DNA from: Lysobacter sp. CFH 32150
Lineage (GTDB): Bacteria > Pseudomonadota > Gammaproteobacteria > Xanthomonadales > Xanthomonadaceae
Direction of reading: 5' to 3'
Assembly: GCF_022758295.1 (NCBI RefSeq)
Contig: NZ_JALDWJ010000002.1
Location: 434,001 to 498,000, forward strand
Length of the DNA: 64,000 nucleotides
How positions within the stretch are numbered: the stretch's first letter is position 1; each line of letters opens with the position of its first letter. The notes under the pieces are model-generated. The model was given only the letters and a program-made list of their open reading frames with translations. It was not told where the DNA came from and made no database searches. Positions 8,444 to 17,852 of this stretch are shown here, piece after piece. A program made the position numbers and the translations under genes.

Positions 8444-10630
8444 TTATTGCACGGGCACGTCGAGGATCGCTTTCGACGGCTCTGGATCGAGCGTGAAATG
8501 CCACCACTCGTACGGGTAATTCCTGAAGCCCTGCTGCTTCATCGCCGCTAGCAGCAGCTCGCGATTGGCGCGTTGCACAACCGTCACCTGCGGTGAGTCG
8601 GTGTTGGCGCGCACGTCGAAGAAATCGAAATCCGTGCCCATGTCGAGCGGCAGGCAGCCACCGCCACCGGCATCGCATCGCAACAGTGTCAGGTCGACCG
8701 TGGCACCGCGACTGTGGCCGGACACCGGGGCAATGTAGTCACCCAGCAACGCGCGCTTGTCGAGGTTTGGATAATAGTCGGGCTTGGTGCGCTGGTCGGC
8801 GAGATCCTCGGCCCACCGTACAAAATGGCGAACCGCGCGCGCCGGCCGATAGCAGTCAAACAGCTTCAGCCTCAGATTCCGTCCGCGCAGCGCGGATTCG
8901 ACCCGTTGCAGTGCCTCCGCAGCAGGCCGCAGCAGGTAGCACTTAGGCACAAGGTAACCATCGATCGACGCACCGACGAAGTTGTTGGCGCCGGCGTAGC
9001 GGATATCGAGGGCGATGTCAGGAACAAGCGAGGCGATATCGACGAGGTCGGGCTGGCCGCGGTCGTCGGACGCCGCGGCTGCGCAGTCGCCGATGCGCTC
9101 AAAAGCCAAGTCTTCGTAATCGAAGCTGAAATCCGCGGCGGGATCGACCTTGGACATTCTGATCGTCGGTCCGGCGAAGTCGAGCCAGGCTTCGGCGTCG
9201 ACACTTTCATCGTCCCAATCGACGAGATAGCGTCGGCCCACCTGCATGACCTGCCCTGTCATCAACGGCGACTTGGCCGCACTGAAGCGGACATCGCCAT
9301 CGTGGGCGCAGATCGACACCTCGCCGAACCACGGGTCGCGGTACTGGCCGAGTTCTGTCGACAGCGCTTTCGCAGTCGCAGGTTTCCGCGCCGACGTGTC
9401 CGGCGCCTGCTTTGCTTGCGTCGACCGAGGCTCGCTCGCGATGCGCGCTGCGTAATCGCCTACGGAACCACCGTGCCCGGGATCAGTGAAGTGCTTCACC
9501 AGCACTTCGTTGAGCACCGTGCGCGCTTCATCGGCCTCGCCATTCATCAGCACGACGAAGCCGGATTTCTTGTCCGGCAGCAGGGTCATGACCGAATACA
9601 TGCCCATCAGCGTGCCGGTGTGCGATACGGTCCAGGTGCCGTCGACATCGGCCACGCGCCAGCCGAGCGCATAGGCGTAGTAGTGGGTGCGATCCCAGTC
9701 GCGGCGACGTTGCGCGATCGGCATCGGCGTGACCGGGGTCCACGCGATACGACGCTGCGCGGGCGACAGCCACGACAGTTGCTCCTCGGTCGGTGCCAGC
9801 CAGTTGCGCGCCCAGGTGAGCATGTCGCCGAGGCTGCAGCGGATTCCGCCCGCCGCTGCGGAGGTGATCGCAGGGACGATCGCGTCGTCGCCGCGGATGA
9901 CGACGTTGCGGCCGTCCTTGTGCATGTGCGGTTGCGCGACATTGCCGACCTGGTTGCGATCGAACGCGCCGACGCGGCAGCGCGACAGACCGAGCGGCTG
10001 GAAGAGCTCGCGACGCACGAGCTCTTCGTACGAAGCGCCACCTGCCGCTGCCGCGACTTCGCCCGCAACTACATACAGCAGGTTGTCGTAGGCATAACCG
10101 GAACGAAAACCGTAAGCCGGCTTGATGTAGCCAAGCCCATGGATGATGTCGGCGCGCGTGAACGCGTTCGGCTCCGGCCACAGCATCAGATCGCCGCCAC
10201 CCTGCGGCAGTCCGCTGTTGTGGACCAGCAGGTCGCGCACCTGCATGTTCTGCGTGACCCACGGGTCGTGCATACGGAACTGCGGCAGGTGTTTGACGAC
10301 CGGGTCGTCCCATTTCAGCTTGCCGGCATCGACCAGGCGCGCCAGCACGCTGCTCGTCATCGCCTTGCTGTTGGATGCGATCTTGAACAAGCTGTCCGGC
10401 GTAATCGGTGCGCCGGAACCCGCGACCAGTTCACCGACGGTGCGTACGTAAACGACATTGCCGTTTTCGATCACGCCGACGGCAATCCCGGGCAAGTGAT
10501 AGCGCGCCACGGCGTCGTCGATCGCGGCATCGAATACAGCGCTCGGCGCAGCGGCATGCACCGGCATGCACGCGCAGAACGCCAGCCACACGACAATCGG
10601 AATCCAATACCGCTGCACGCTTGCGCTCAT
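8444..10630 (-). CDS. Fusion of a serine hydrolase (beta-lactamase fold) and a VanX/DdpX-type D-Ala-D-Ala dipeptidase
   Basis: 728 residues from the ATG at 10630, which overlaps the lysA stop (ATGA). An in-frame TTG at 10642 lies too close to GGAGG. A signal peptide ends around PVHAAAP. The first ~430 residues are a class C-type serine hydrolase: SNSK (Ser86, Lys89), YDN (181-183), SHTG near 345. After a linker, about residues 530-728 are an M15D metallodipeptidase: SGHSRGATVD supplies zinc ligands His639 and Asp646, and EWWHF supplies catalytic Glu708 and zinc ligand His711; FDCYRP holds the substrate-binding Arg. Such enzymes cleave D-Ala-D-Ala. With a secretion signal it should act in the periplasm on D-Ala-D-Ala or stem-peptide ends, which suits salvage rather than glycopeptide resistance. 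Confidence 0.87.
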   Translation of the reverse strand: MSASVQRYWIPIVVWLAFCACMPVHAAAPSAVFDAAIDDAVARYHLPGIAVGVIENGNVVYVRTVGELVAGSGAPITPDSLFKIASNSKAMTSSVLARLVDAGKLKWDDPVVKHLPQFRMHDPWVTQNMQVRDLLVHNSGLPQGGGDLMLWPEPNAFTRADIIHGLGYIKPAYGFRSGYAYDNLLYVVAGEVAAAAGGASYEELVRRELFQPLGLSRCRVGAFDRNQVGNVAQPHMHKDGRNVVIRGDDAIVPAITSAAAGGIRCSLGDMLTWARNWLAPTEEQLSWLSPAQRRIAWTPVTPMPIAQRRRDWDRTHYYAYALGWRVADVDGTWTVSHTGTLMGMYSVMTLLPDKKSGFVVLMNGEADEARTVLNEVLVKHFTDPGHGGSVGDYAARIASEPRSTQAKQAPDTSARKPATAKALSTELGQYRDPWFGEVSICAHDGDVRFSAAKSPLMTGQVMQVGRRYLVDWDDESVDAEAWLDFAGPTIRMSKVDPAADFSFDYEDLAFERIGDCAAAASDDRGQPDLVDIASLVPDIALDIRYAGANNFVGASIDGYLVPKCYLLRPAAEALQRVESALRGRNLRLKLFDCYRPARAVRHFVRWAEDLADQRTKPDYYPNLDKRALLGDYIAPVSGHSRGATVDLTLLRCDAGGGGCLPLDMGTDFDFFDVRANTDSPQVTVVQRANRELLLAAMKQQGFRNYPYEWWHFTLDPEPSKAILDVPVQ

Positions 10631-11943
10631 GCCGATCGCCAATCCTCCGGGAACTGTTCGCCGGCGATCATGTCATCGAACGTCTGCCGGCGGCGTACGA
10701 TCGCATAGCGCCCGTTGTCGAGCAGCACTTCCGCAACCAGCGGTCGCGAATTGTAGTTCGATGCCATCGACGCGCCGTAGGCACCGGCGCCATTGATGGT
10801 TAACAGATCACCCGCCGCGCAGACAGGCAGGTCACGCGCGAGTGCGAACGTGTCGCCGGTTTCGCACACCGGCCCGACGATGTCGTAGGCGGCCACGGGC
10901 CCCGGCATGGCCGAAACCGGAACGATGTCGTGCCAGGCGTCGTACAGGCTGGGCCGCAGCAGGTCGTTCATGGCCGCGTCGACCACCAGGAACTCGCGAC
11001 GGCTGCCTGGCTTGACGCGGATCACCCGCGTCAACAGCACGCCTGCCTCGGCCACCAGCCAACGTCCCGGTTCCAGCACGATACGACCGGGAAAACCGGC
11101 GAAGGCATCGCGGATGACATCGACGTAGTCGCGCGTCGCCACCGGCTTGTCTCGGCTCCGATAGCGCACGCCGAGGCCCCCACCGACATCGATGCTGTCG
11201 ATCTCATGACCCTGCAACTCAAGTTCGCGCCAGAACCGTGCAACGCGACCCAGTGCGCGCTTGAACGGATCCAGTCCGAGGATCTGCGAGCCGATATGCA
11301 CGTGCAGGCCGTCCAGCCGCACGTTCGGGAACATCGTTGCATCGGCGAACCAGCTTCGCGCCTCGACCACGCTGACACCAAACTTGTTCTGCGCGCGACC
11401 GGTGGAAATCTTGGCATGCGTCCTGGCGTCGACGTCGGGATTGATGCGCACCGCGGCGTGCGCGGTCAGCTGCTGCGCATGGGCGAGTCGCTGCAGCATT
11501 TCCAGTTCATCGCGCGACTCGACGTTGAAGCGGCTGACGCCAGCGGCAAGCGCTTCGGCGATTTCTTCTTCGCGCTTGCCGACGCCGGAAAACACGATGC
11601 GCGCCGCGGGAATGCCGGCATGCAGGCTGCGGCGCAGCTCGCCAGCCGACACGATGTCCGCGCCGACTCCGCATTCGTGCATGAGACGGAGCACCGCGAT
11701 GTTGCTGTTGGCCTTGACCGCGAAGCACACCAGCGCGTCGAGTCCGTGCAGGGCAGCCTGCAGTTCGGCGATGCGTTGCCTGATCGCCGTCGCCGAATAG
11801 GCATAAAAAGGTGTTTGCACCTGCTGTGCGAGGGATTGCAGGTCGACGCCATCGATCTGTCCCGTGGGACCGGGCTCCGCTCGTGCAGGTTCGGCTTCCG
11901 AGGGTTCGTTCGTCGTCGACTGGAGGATCATGCGTAGCGTCAT
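10627..11943 (-). CDS. lysA: Diaminopimelate decarboxylase
   Basis: A PLP-dependent fold III decarboxylase that converts meso-diaminopimelate to L-lysine in the cytoplasm. About 438 residues. The PLP lysine is in CFAVKANSN (Lys77), with the glycine loop DVGGGLGVRY, the HIGSQI strand and the catalytic Cys in GPVCETGD. The start is uncertain: ATG at 11943 (or 11931) is preferred, with no clear Shine-Dalgarno. It lies just after the terminator of the TonB receptor gene and is coupled to the dipeptidase fusion (ATGA). Being in an operon with murein-peptide hydrolases suggests it handles meso-DAP released from peptidoglycan; it could equally be the only biosynthetic lysA of the genome. Confidence 0.92.
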   Translation of the reverse strand: MTLRMILQSTTNEPSEAEPARAEPGPTGQIDGVDLQSLAQQVQTPFYAYSATAIRQRIAELQAALHGLDALVCFAVKANSNIAVLRLMHECGVGADIVSAGELRRSLHAGIPAARIVFSGVGKREEEIAEALAAGVSRFNVESRDELEMLQRLAHAQQLTAHAAVRINPDVDARTHAKISTGRAQNKFGVSVVEARSWFADATMFPNVRLDGLHVHIGSQILGLDPFKRALGRVARFWRELELQGHEIDSIDVGGGLGVRYRSRDKPVATRDYVDVIRDAFAGFPGRIVLEPGRWLVAEAGVLLTRVIRVKPGSRREFLVVDAAMNDLLRPSLYDAWHDIVPVSAMPGPVAAYDIVGPVCETGDTFALARDLPVCAAGDLLTINGAGAYGASMASNYNSRPLVAEVLLDNGRYAIVRRRQTFDDMIAGEQFPEDWRSA

Positions 11944-11971
11944 GCGGGCCAAAGCTCGCAGCCGCGAGCCG

Positions 11972-12000
11972 AAAAAAAGGGCGGCCTTTGCAGGCCGCCC
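11972..12000 (-). terminator. Rho-independent terminator after the TonB receptor gene
   Basis: On the minus strand, an 8-bp stem GGGCGGCC / GGCCGCCC with a 6-nt loop is followed by seven or more T residues. It lies 12 nt beyond the receptor stop and about 30 nt before the lysA start, so lysA must depend on read-through or on a promoter inside this short gap. Confidence 0.92.
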
Positions 12001-12012
12001 AACGGGGTGAAA

Positions 12013-14985
12013 TCAGAAATCTATGGAGACGGTGAGCTGGCCGTAGCGGGGAGACTGATAGGACGTGGGACGCCCATACTCGGGATTGAGTCGATCCTCG
12101 ATCTCGGTCTGAAGTTCCTCATCGACTTCGATCACGTTCTTCTCGTCGAGCACGTTGTAGACAGCAAGCTTGACCTTGAGGTCGACTCCGCCAAAGGAAT
12201 GCAAGTAAGTCAGGCTTAGGCCAAGGTCATGGGTCCACGGCAGCCTTCCGGCCGTGCCGCGTTGGTGCAGTTCGTAAACACGCTCTGAAACATTGCTAGA
12301 AGTGCAGTTCGCGACGCAGACATAGAAGCTGTGGTAGTTGGTGCCGTCGAACGGATTGCCGACACCGAACGCGCTGACCGGACGACCGGATTGCGACTGT
12401 AGCGTGGCACCCATTTGCCAGTGCTCGTTGAATGCATAGGTCCCACGCACCTTGAATTGATGGCGATGATCGTTGGGCAGGTAGCCATAACCGCCAAGGT
12501 TGACCCATGGATCATCAAAGGCTTCGGTACGTCCGGTGTCGGAGAAGTCCGTATCGGAATTGACCGGCCCCTCCGCATTACCCTTGCTATACGACAGTGT
12601 GTAGGACGCGTTCAACGCCCATTTGTCGTCCCATGCCCGATCGATGACAAACTCAAGTGCGCTGTAGGTCCGCTTCGGCGTGGAATAGCCCCGTTCGCCG
12701 ATGTAATTGCCATCGTCGTCGAACAATGCCCAGCCTGCGCGCGAGGTATCGATGGTGACGAATCCGTCGTTGACGCCGTCACAGTCGGTGTCCGTATAAA
12801 CGGTCAGATCTTCGCCCGGGTTGCCCATGACAAACCCGATGGATCCAGGCTCGCCGCCGCAAAGGATGCCGTTGGAAGTGATCTCCATGTCATCGATTGC
12901 GTTATGCAGATCGCGATAGATGCCGCGAACGCCCCACGACCACTTGTCGTTGATCATCGACTGAAAGCCGAGGATCAACTCGTCTTGGTAAACGGGATCG
13001 ATATCGGCATCCACTTCGCCACGGAGATCGCCGACCGTGCCATCGCCCTGCGAATTGTCGACCGGACCGATCTGGGCGCCGAGGATCGGACGGAGATAGG
13101 TCGAGCCGTTATATTCAAACGGTTCGAATCCATCGAATACGTAGTAAGTCCGCTCGTCCAGGAAACCGCCTGCCTGTTTGATGTTGATCACGTTGGCCAC
13201 GGGCAGGAAGTAGCGGCCAAGATTGCCGAAAACCTTGGTCCGGCCATCGCCACTTACGTCCCACGAGAACCCCAACCGAGGCGCCAGCATGTCGTCGATC
13301 TTGATGTAGCTTTCGCCATCGGAGTTCTTGTTGTCGAAGCCTTCCATGCGGACACCGGCGTTGAGCACGAGGTTGTCCGTTACAGACCAGTTGTCTTCGA
13401 GATACCAAGCGGTATTCAGCGTTTCGAATTCACCATCGACCTCATTGCGACGCGCCCGAACGTAAGCCGTCGCTCCAGCGGGGACCACGCCGCCGTTTTC
13501 AAGCGTGGCGCCCGGGCTCGTAGTCCTGATCTCGTAAAGGCGCCGATCGCCGGGGTAGTACTGTTGGTGTTCGGAGGTGTTGGTTTCCCGATCCAGACCG
13601 AAGCGCAGCAAGTGATCGCCCAGCGACCATTCGAAATCGATACGCGCCGCCTCCCTAGTATCGAGGCGTTCGGCCACGCTACCGCTGGAAGTGCAGCCGA
13701 CGTCGCCTAATCCACCCGCACGACGATCTCGTACGCGGCTGCAATCGATATCGTTCTTGCTGACCTGAGAGAACTCCCGCTCATTCTCGCCATAGAGCAC
13801 CTTCATCGAGAAGGCATCGGTGAGATAGCCGGTATAGGTCAATGCCCAGTTGCGACCGCCATTGTTGACGAACTGGCTGTTCTGATAGTCGCCACGAGAG
13901 CCAGAAGCCAGGTCGAACTCGTACGAATCCGTGACCGTGTGATTCCTGTCTGAAAAAGCCAACAACTCCAGGAGATGCGAGTCGCTGATTTGCCAGTCCA
14001 GCTTTGCACCCCAGAAGGCATCATCGGCACTACCTTCGAATATAAAACCTCCGGTGTCGTCGGTGTTGGTGCGCTCATTGTCGCGCAGCTGGTACATCCC
14101 GAAAAAGAACAACCGGTCCTTGATGATCGGACCAGACGCATGCAACGTAAGGTCACGCTCGTCTGTCTCGTCATAGCTGCTGATCAATAGCGGGTTACCG
14201 TCAGCGTCGTAGTAATCCTTGCCCTCTTCCAGGAACAGTGGCTGCCAAGTCACCTCGGCGCCGAACTCGAACTCATTGGTACCTGATTGGGTCACCGCGT
14301 TCAGCACTCCACCCGTAGTCCGGCCAAACTCCACCGAGTAGCCACCAGTCTTGACTTGGAATTCCTTGTAGAACGCGAATGGCACCGAGGAAAAGCCGAC
14401 GCGGTTATAGAAGTCGGTGACATTCAGCCCATTGATATAGACGGTATTTTCGGCGACCGAAGAACCACCGAACGAAATGCCCCCAAACTCGCCGCGGGTG
14501 ATTCCCGGCGCAAGCAGGGCAACCGCCAGGGGATCCCTCTGCACAGGAAGGCGTGTGAGCTCGACTTTTGTGATGTTGGTAGCTGACTCGGTCGAGGTGA
14601 CGTCGACGATGGATGCAGTCCCGATGACCTCGACGGTGTCGAGGGTTGCTACGCCTGCGGTGGCGTCACCTAAGTTCACTGTGCTGGTGGTGCCCAGGTT
14701 GACCGTGACCGACACCGGCCGGCCGACCGCGGCGCCATCCTTGCTCGCCTGCAGCGTGTAGTTGCCGACTGGCAAAAACGGGAAGCGGTAGTTGCCATCG
14801 GCGTCCGCGGTTACCGTGCGGCTGAATCCGGTTTCCGGATTAGTGACCGTGAGCTGCACACCCGCTGCCGATCGCCCTGCGAGCGAACCGTCGTTGTTGG
14901 CCGCGCGTACCACCGGCACCATCGCCGCCAGGCACATTCCCATGGCGATACAAAGTGCTGTTCTATGCAAAGCCCTGCTGTTCAT
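12013..14985 (-). CDS. TonB-dependent receptor, Oar-like
   Basis: 990 residues. The start at 14985 follows GGAGGGGG and overlaps the upstream stop (ATGA). A signal peptide ends at VVRAANN. Then come a carboxypeptidase-regulatory-like beta domain (about 32-110; VTNPETGFSRTVTADADGNY), a plug (about 115-240; VYINGLNVTDFYNRVGF, VEFGRTTGGVLNAVTQSG) and a large barrel ending in TVSIDF with terminal Phe. It is homologous to the truncated receptor at the window start. Oar-like receptors often take up large or peptidic substrates. Tight coupling to a secreted transglutaminase-like protein and the surrounding murein-peptide genes point to a peptide ligand; that is inference. Confidence 0.92.
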   Translation of the reverse strand: MNSRALHRTALCIAMGMCLAAMVPVVRAANNDGSLAGRSAAGVQLTVTNPETGFSRTVTADADGNYRFPFLPVGNYTLQASKDGAAVGRPVSVTVNLGTTSTVNLGDATAGVATLDTVEVIGTASIVDVTSTESATNITKVELTRLPVQRDPLAVALLAPGITRGEFGGISFGGSSVAENTVYINGLNVTDFYNRVGFSSVPFAFYKEFQVKTGGYSVEFGRTTGGVLNAVTQSGTNEFEFGAEVTWQPLFLEEGKDYYDADGNPLLISSYDETDERDLTLHASGPIIKDRLFFFGMYQLRDNERTNTDDTGGFIFEGSADDAFWGAKLDWQISDSHLLELLAFSDRNHTVTDSYEFDLASGSRGDYQNSQFVNNGGRNWALTYTGYLTDAFSMKVLYGENEREFSQVSKNDIDCSRVRDRRAGGLGDVGCTSSGSVAERLDTREAARIDFEWSLGDHLLRFGLDRETNTSEHQQYYPGDRRLYEIRTTSPGATLENGGVVPAGATAYVRARRNEVDGEFETLNTAWYLEDNWSVTDNLVLNAGVRMEGFDNKNSDGESYIKIDDMLAPRLGFSWDVSGDGRTKVFGNLGRYFLPVANVINIKQAGGFLDERTYYVFDGFEPFEYNGSTYLRPILGAQIGPVDNSQGDGTVGDLRGEVDADIDPVYQDELILGFQSMINDKWSWGVRGIYRDLHNAIDDMEITSNGILCGGEPGSIGFVMGNPGEDLTVYTDTDCDGVNDGFVTIDTSRAGWALFDDDGNYIGERGYSTPKRTYSALEFVIDRAWDDKWALNASYTLSYSKGNAEGPVNSDTDFSDTGRTEAFDDPWVNLGGYGYLPNDHRHQFKVRGTYAFNEHWQMGATLQSQSGRPVSAFGVGNPFDGTNYHSFYVCVANCTSSNVSERVYELHQRGTAGRLPWTHDLGLSLTYLHSFGGVDLKVKLAVYNVLDEKNVIEVDEELQTEIEDRLNPEYGRPTSYQSPRYGQLTVSIDF

Positions 14986-16532
14986 GCCCCCTCCGGCAAT
15001 CGTGTGTGGTCAGGTGTGGTGCTGGGTCGGTCTTTCTTTGCCGGATCCATGGCCGTTGGCAGGACTTGCCACTTGAAGTCGTAGTCCCACTGGTCGAAAT
15101 ACAGATTGCCGCCCTTCCATTCCGCTTCGCCGCGCTGGAGATCGACGGTTTCGGAACGGAAGTGCTGCTTGGCCGGAACGAACTCGCGGCCGTAGTCGTC
15201 GTTGAAGGCGATGCGGTAGGCGTCGAATCCACCCAGGTAGAACCACTCCAGCCCCGGGGCGTCCTCGAAGACACCGGTGGTGACATCCATCGGCACCCAG
15301 CCGTAGGGCGCGAGATACAGCCAGCCCCAGTCGTGCAGGTTGTCGTAGTCGCCGTCGGAATAGACCATGCCCGACTGCCAGCGCGCGGGAATGCCGTTGA
15401 GCCGCAGCAGCGTCATCAGCAGCAGCGTCTGCTGGCCGCAGTCCGCGTGGCCGGCATGCAGCGCGTAGTCGCTGATGTTGGTGATGGTCGAGTATTCGCG
15501 TGCGCCGGCCCAAGGAATCTCGTCGACGGCGGCGAACAGTTTCTGTGCGATCCGATATGGATTTTTTTCGTCGCCGACGATCTTGCGCGAGAACGCGCGG
15601 ATGTCATCGGTGAACACGACGTGCGGCGCGCGCTCAGCCACGAATGGCGCCAGCTCCGGTGTGATGGCAGCCGGCACGACCTTCTGCGGATCGATCGCGT
15701 GGTACTGGCCGTAGACGGTGAGTTCGTAGGTGATCGAGAACGCGGTCGGCTGCCCCACTTGCGCGGTCTTTTCGAGATAGACGGTGCGTTGCAACGCAGA
15801 TTCTGGCGCGATGTCGTGCTTCGCGGGGACACTGTCAACGAAGCGGAGGTTTTCCTGTTGTCCCGGCAACGCGCGTGGATAAGGAATCCACGCACGAATG
15901 GTTTCGCCGGCGGGCACTGCGTCCGCATTGACCGTCAACGATTGCGTCACTCGCACGCGGCGCGGTGCCACGCTACTGCGTTGTTGAGCCAACGCTGCGT
16001 CGCGCACCTCGCGATGGTGCGCGTTGGGCGTTTCCATCGGACCATCGACGAGTGGTGCCTGGACTTTGCGACGGGCCCGCGCTTCCGCGCTCAACCGGAA
16101 CAGGTTGGATGGAGAGCGGTTGAAGTACAGCGTCTTGCCATCGATGACCTGATGCTCGAACAGGCCAGCCGCGTCCCACTTCGCGAACTCGGCGTCGATG
16201 AGATCAGGGATCTGTTTGCGGACGCGCGCCTTGACCTCGTCCGCGCCGAGGGTGAAGTCCAGCAGGATGCGGCGCATGCGCTCGCGTTCGAATGCCAACG
16301 TCGAACGCTTTTCCGCCGACGTGCCGGGAAGCGCCAAAGCGGCATCGATGCGCTCGGCTGCCTTTGCGAAATGACCGTCGTCGACCAGCGCCGCGACGGC
16401 GGCGACCTCGTCCGCACCGGTGTCCTGCGCGGACGCGATCCAGGCCCCGGACGCGACGGCCAACAGCAGCGCGAAGCCGACGCGATGCCAGCGCCGTGCC
16501 GCTGCTGTGTCCCTAGTCCAGAATGCCTGCAC
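14982..16532 (-). CDS. Secreted transglutaminase-like (cysteine peptidase fold) protein
   Basis: 516 residues from a GTG at 16532 with GGGGAAG upstream; no ATG is available. The signal peptide ends at SAQDT. The C-terminal half is a transglutaminase-core domain with the triad in order: Cys in HADCGQQT (about 364), His in DNLHDWGW (about 398) and Asp in VPMDVTTG (about 415). The N-terminal ~200 residues are helical with unknown role. Bacterial members are usually peptidases or amidases on peptidoglycan-like or peptide substrates rather than cross-linkers. First gene of the minus-strand block and translationally coupled to the TonB receptor, which suggests it prepares or binds the imported substrate. 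Confidence 0.82.
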   Translation of the reverse strand: MQAFWTRDTAAARRWHRVGFALLLAVASGAWIASAQDTGADEVAAVAALVDDGHFAKAAERIDAALALPGTSAEKRSTLAFERERMRRILLDFTLGADEVKARVRKQIPDLIDAEFAKWDAAGLFEHQVIDGKTLYFNRSPSNLFRLSAEARARRKVQAPLVDGPMETPNAHHREVRDAALAQQRSSVAPRRVRVTQSLTVNADAVPAGETIRAWIPYPRALPGQQENLRFVDSVPAKHDIAPESALQRTVYLEKTAQVGQPTAFSITYELTVYGQYHAIDPQKVVPAAITPELAPFVAERAPHVVFTDDIRAFSRKIVGDEKNPYRIAQKLFAAVDEIPWAGAREYSTITNISDYALHAGHADCGQQTLLLMTLLRLNGIPARWQSGMVYSDGDYDNLHDWGWLYLAPYGWVPMDVTTGVFEDAPGLEWFYLGGFDAYRIAFNDDYGREFVPAKQHFRSETVDLQRGEAEWKGGNLYFDQWDYDFKWQVLPTAMDPAKKDRPSTTPDHTRLPEGA

Positions 16533-16693
16533 GTGCGTGCTTCCCCGGCGAAAACAACCATGACCGCTGGCCAGGACCGCTGTGTAACATGGTCGCCCGG
16601 CATCGTCAATAATTTATTCTTCTGATGTATGCTTTAGGAATCAGCTATTCCGCACCGCGCAATTCCTGCCGTGCGGAGGACGAAGGGGACGCG
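16533..16693. promoter_or_regulatory. Divergent promoter region of the murein-peptide block
   Basis: 161 bp between the divergent transglutaminase-like and DUF819 genes. It holds the only AT-rich patch nearby (about 16600-16650). On the minus strand TTGACG (16609-16604) lies 17 nt from TACACA (16586-16581), a plausible sigma-70 pair 49 nt before the GTG start. The plus-strand promoter is probably in the same patch. It is the natural place for an operator of the RpiR-type regulator encoded downstream, but I cannot identify one. Confidence 0.4.
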
Positions 16694-17848
16694 ATGATCA
16701 AGACGGTCTGGCCCTACCTGGCAGTCATGCTGCTGGCAGCCGGAATCTTCCCGGCGCTGGAGCGGCGGACCGGCTGGAAGGTGTTCGCGATCCTGCCGCC
16801 GATCGTGCTCGTGTACCTGTCGGTCACCGCCCTCGCCGTCCTTGGCCTCTGGCAGGTCAATGTCGAGATCCAGGCGGCGCAGAAGCTGCTGATCGCGCAA
16901 CTCATCCCGGCCCTGCTGTTCCTGCTGATGGTCAATTGCGACCTGCGCGCCATCTTCGCGCTCGGTCCGCGCGTGCTGGCCGTGTTCTTCAGCACTACCG
17001 TCAGCCTGTTCATCGCCTTCGTCGTCACCTATCTGTTGTTCCGCAACGTACTGCCCGCCGCCACGGGCTGGCAACCGCTCGCAGCGGTGAGTGGCAGCTG
17101 GGTGGGCGGCACGGCGAACATGGTCGCGGTCAAGCAGGCGATCGGCATGTCGGACGACGCGCTGGCGCTGGGTTTGCTGATGGACGCGCTGTGCTACTCG
17201 ATGTGGTTCGTGGTGTTGTTCTCGGCGGCACGGCTCGCGCCGGCGTTCAATCGCTGGACCCGCGCCGAGTCCAGCGCGAACCTGGTCGTCGCGCCGACAC
17301 GCCAGACCGGGCCGACGGCAGCGGAGAACGTGCTGCTCTGGCTCGGCCTTGCACTGCTGGCCGCCGCAGGCGCGTCATGGCTGGCTGCGCTGCTGCCGAC
17401 GTCCGACATGTTCGGTACGACGACGTGGACGATCCTGATCGCCACCGTCGCCGGCCTCGTCGTCGCGCATACGCCGCTGGCGCGTTTTCCCGGCGCGAGC
17501 CCGATCTCGGGTGCGTTGCTGATCGGCGTGGTCGCGGTGATGGCATCGCAGAGCAACTTCCAGGGCATCGCCACCGCGCCGCTGTACTTGCTGTGCGGCA
17601 TCAGCATCATCGCGCTTCATGCGCTGCTGCTGGTGCTGGCTGCAAAGTTGTTCCGCTTCGACCTGTACCTGTGCGGCATCGCGTCGATGGCGCACATCGG
17701 CGGCGTCGCGGCGACGCCGATCCTGGCGGCGAGCTACGCGCCTGCCCTGGTGCCGGTTGGCATCCTGCTGGCTCTGCTCGGTTATATCCTCGGGACTGGT
17801 TTCGGTCTGTTGATGGCGACGGTGCTGTCGTCGCTGGCCCCAATTTGA
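16694..17848 (+). CDS. DUF819-family integral membrane protein, probable transporter
   Basis: 384 residues from the ATG at 16694, with AAGGGG 7 nt upstream; an in-frame ATG at 16625 lacks a site and adds a non-hydrophobic extension. About ten hydrophobic segments span the protein. The conserved family block is SGSWVGGTANMVAVKQAIG (about 135-155) and MAHIGGVAATPILAAS near the C-terminus, the paired re-entrant-like motifs of DUF819 (YjcL-like). The function is not established; repeated genomic association with dipeptide epimerases suggests dipeptide or amino-acid transport. It begins the plus-strand operon. Confidence 0.82.
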   Translation: MIKTVWPYLAVMLLAAGIFPALERRTGWKVFAILPPIVLVYLSVTALAVLGLWQVNVEIQAAQKLLIAQLIPALLFLLMVNCDLRAIFALGPRVLAVFFSTTVSLFIAFVVTYLLFRNVLPAATGWQPLAAVSGSWVGGTANMVAVKQAIGMSDDALALGLLMDALCYSMWFVVLFSAARLAPAFNRWTRAESSANLVVAPTRQTGPTAAENVLLWLGLALLAAAGASWLAALLPTSDMFGTTTWTILIATVAGLVVAHTPLARFPGASPISGALLIGVVAVMASQSNFQGIATAPLYLLCGISIIALHALLLVLAAKLFRFDLYLCGIASMAHIGGVAATPILAASYAPALVPVGILLALLGYILGTGFGLLMATVLSSLAPI

Positions 17849-17852
17849 AGTG

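Noticed and set aside
8444-9050. Glycopeptide (vancomycin) resistance function for the VanX-like domain
   Set aside because: There is no VanA/VanH-type ligase or dehydrogenase nearby, the protein is secreted, and it lies in a peptide-salvage context.
8714-10708. A 664-codon open frame antisense to the serine hydrolase/dipeptidase gene
   Set aside because: It is a shadow of the GC-rich codon bias: no motifs, Arg/His/Val-rich composition, whereas the opposite strand carries two full enzyme domains.
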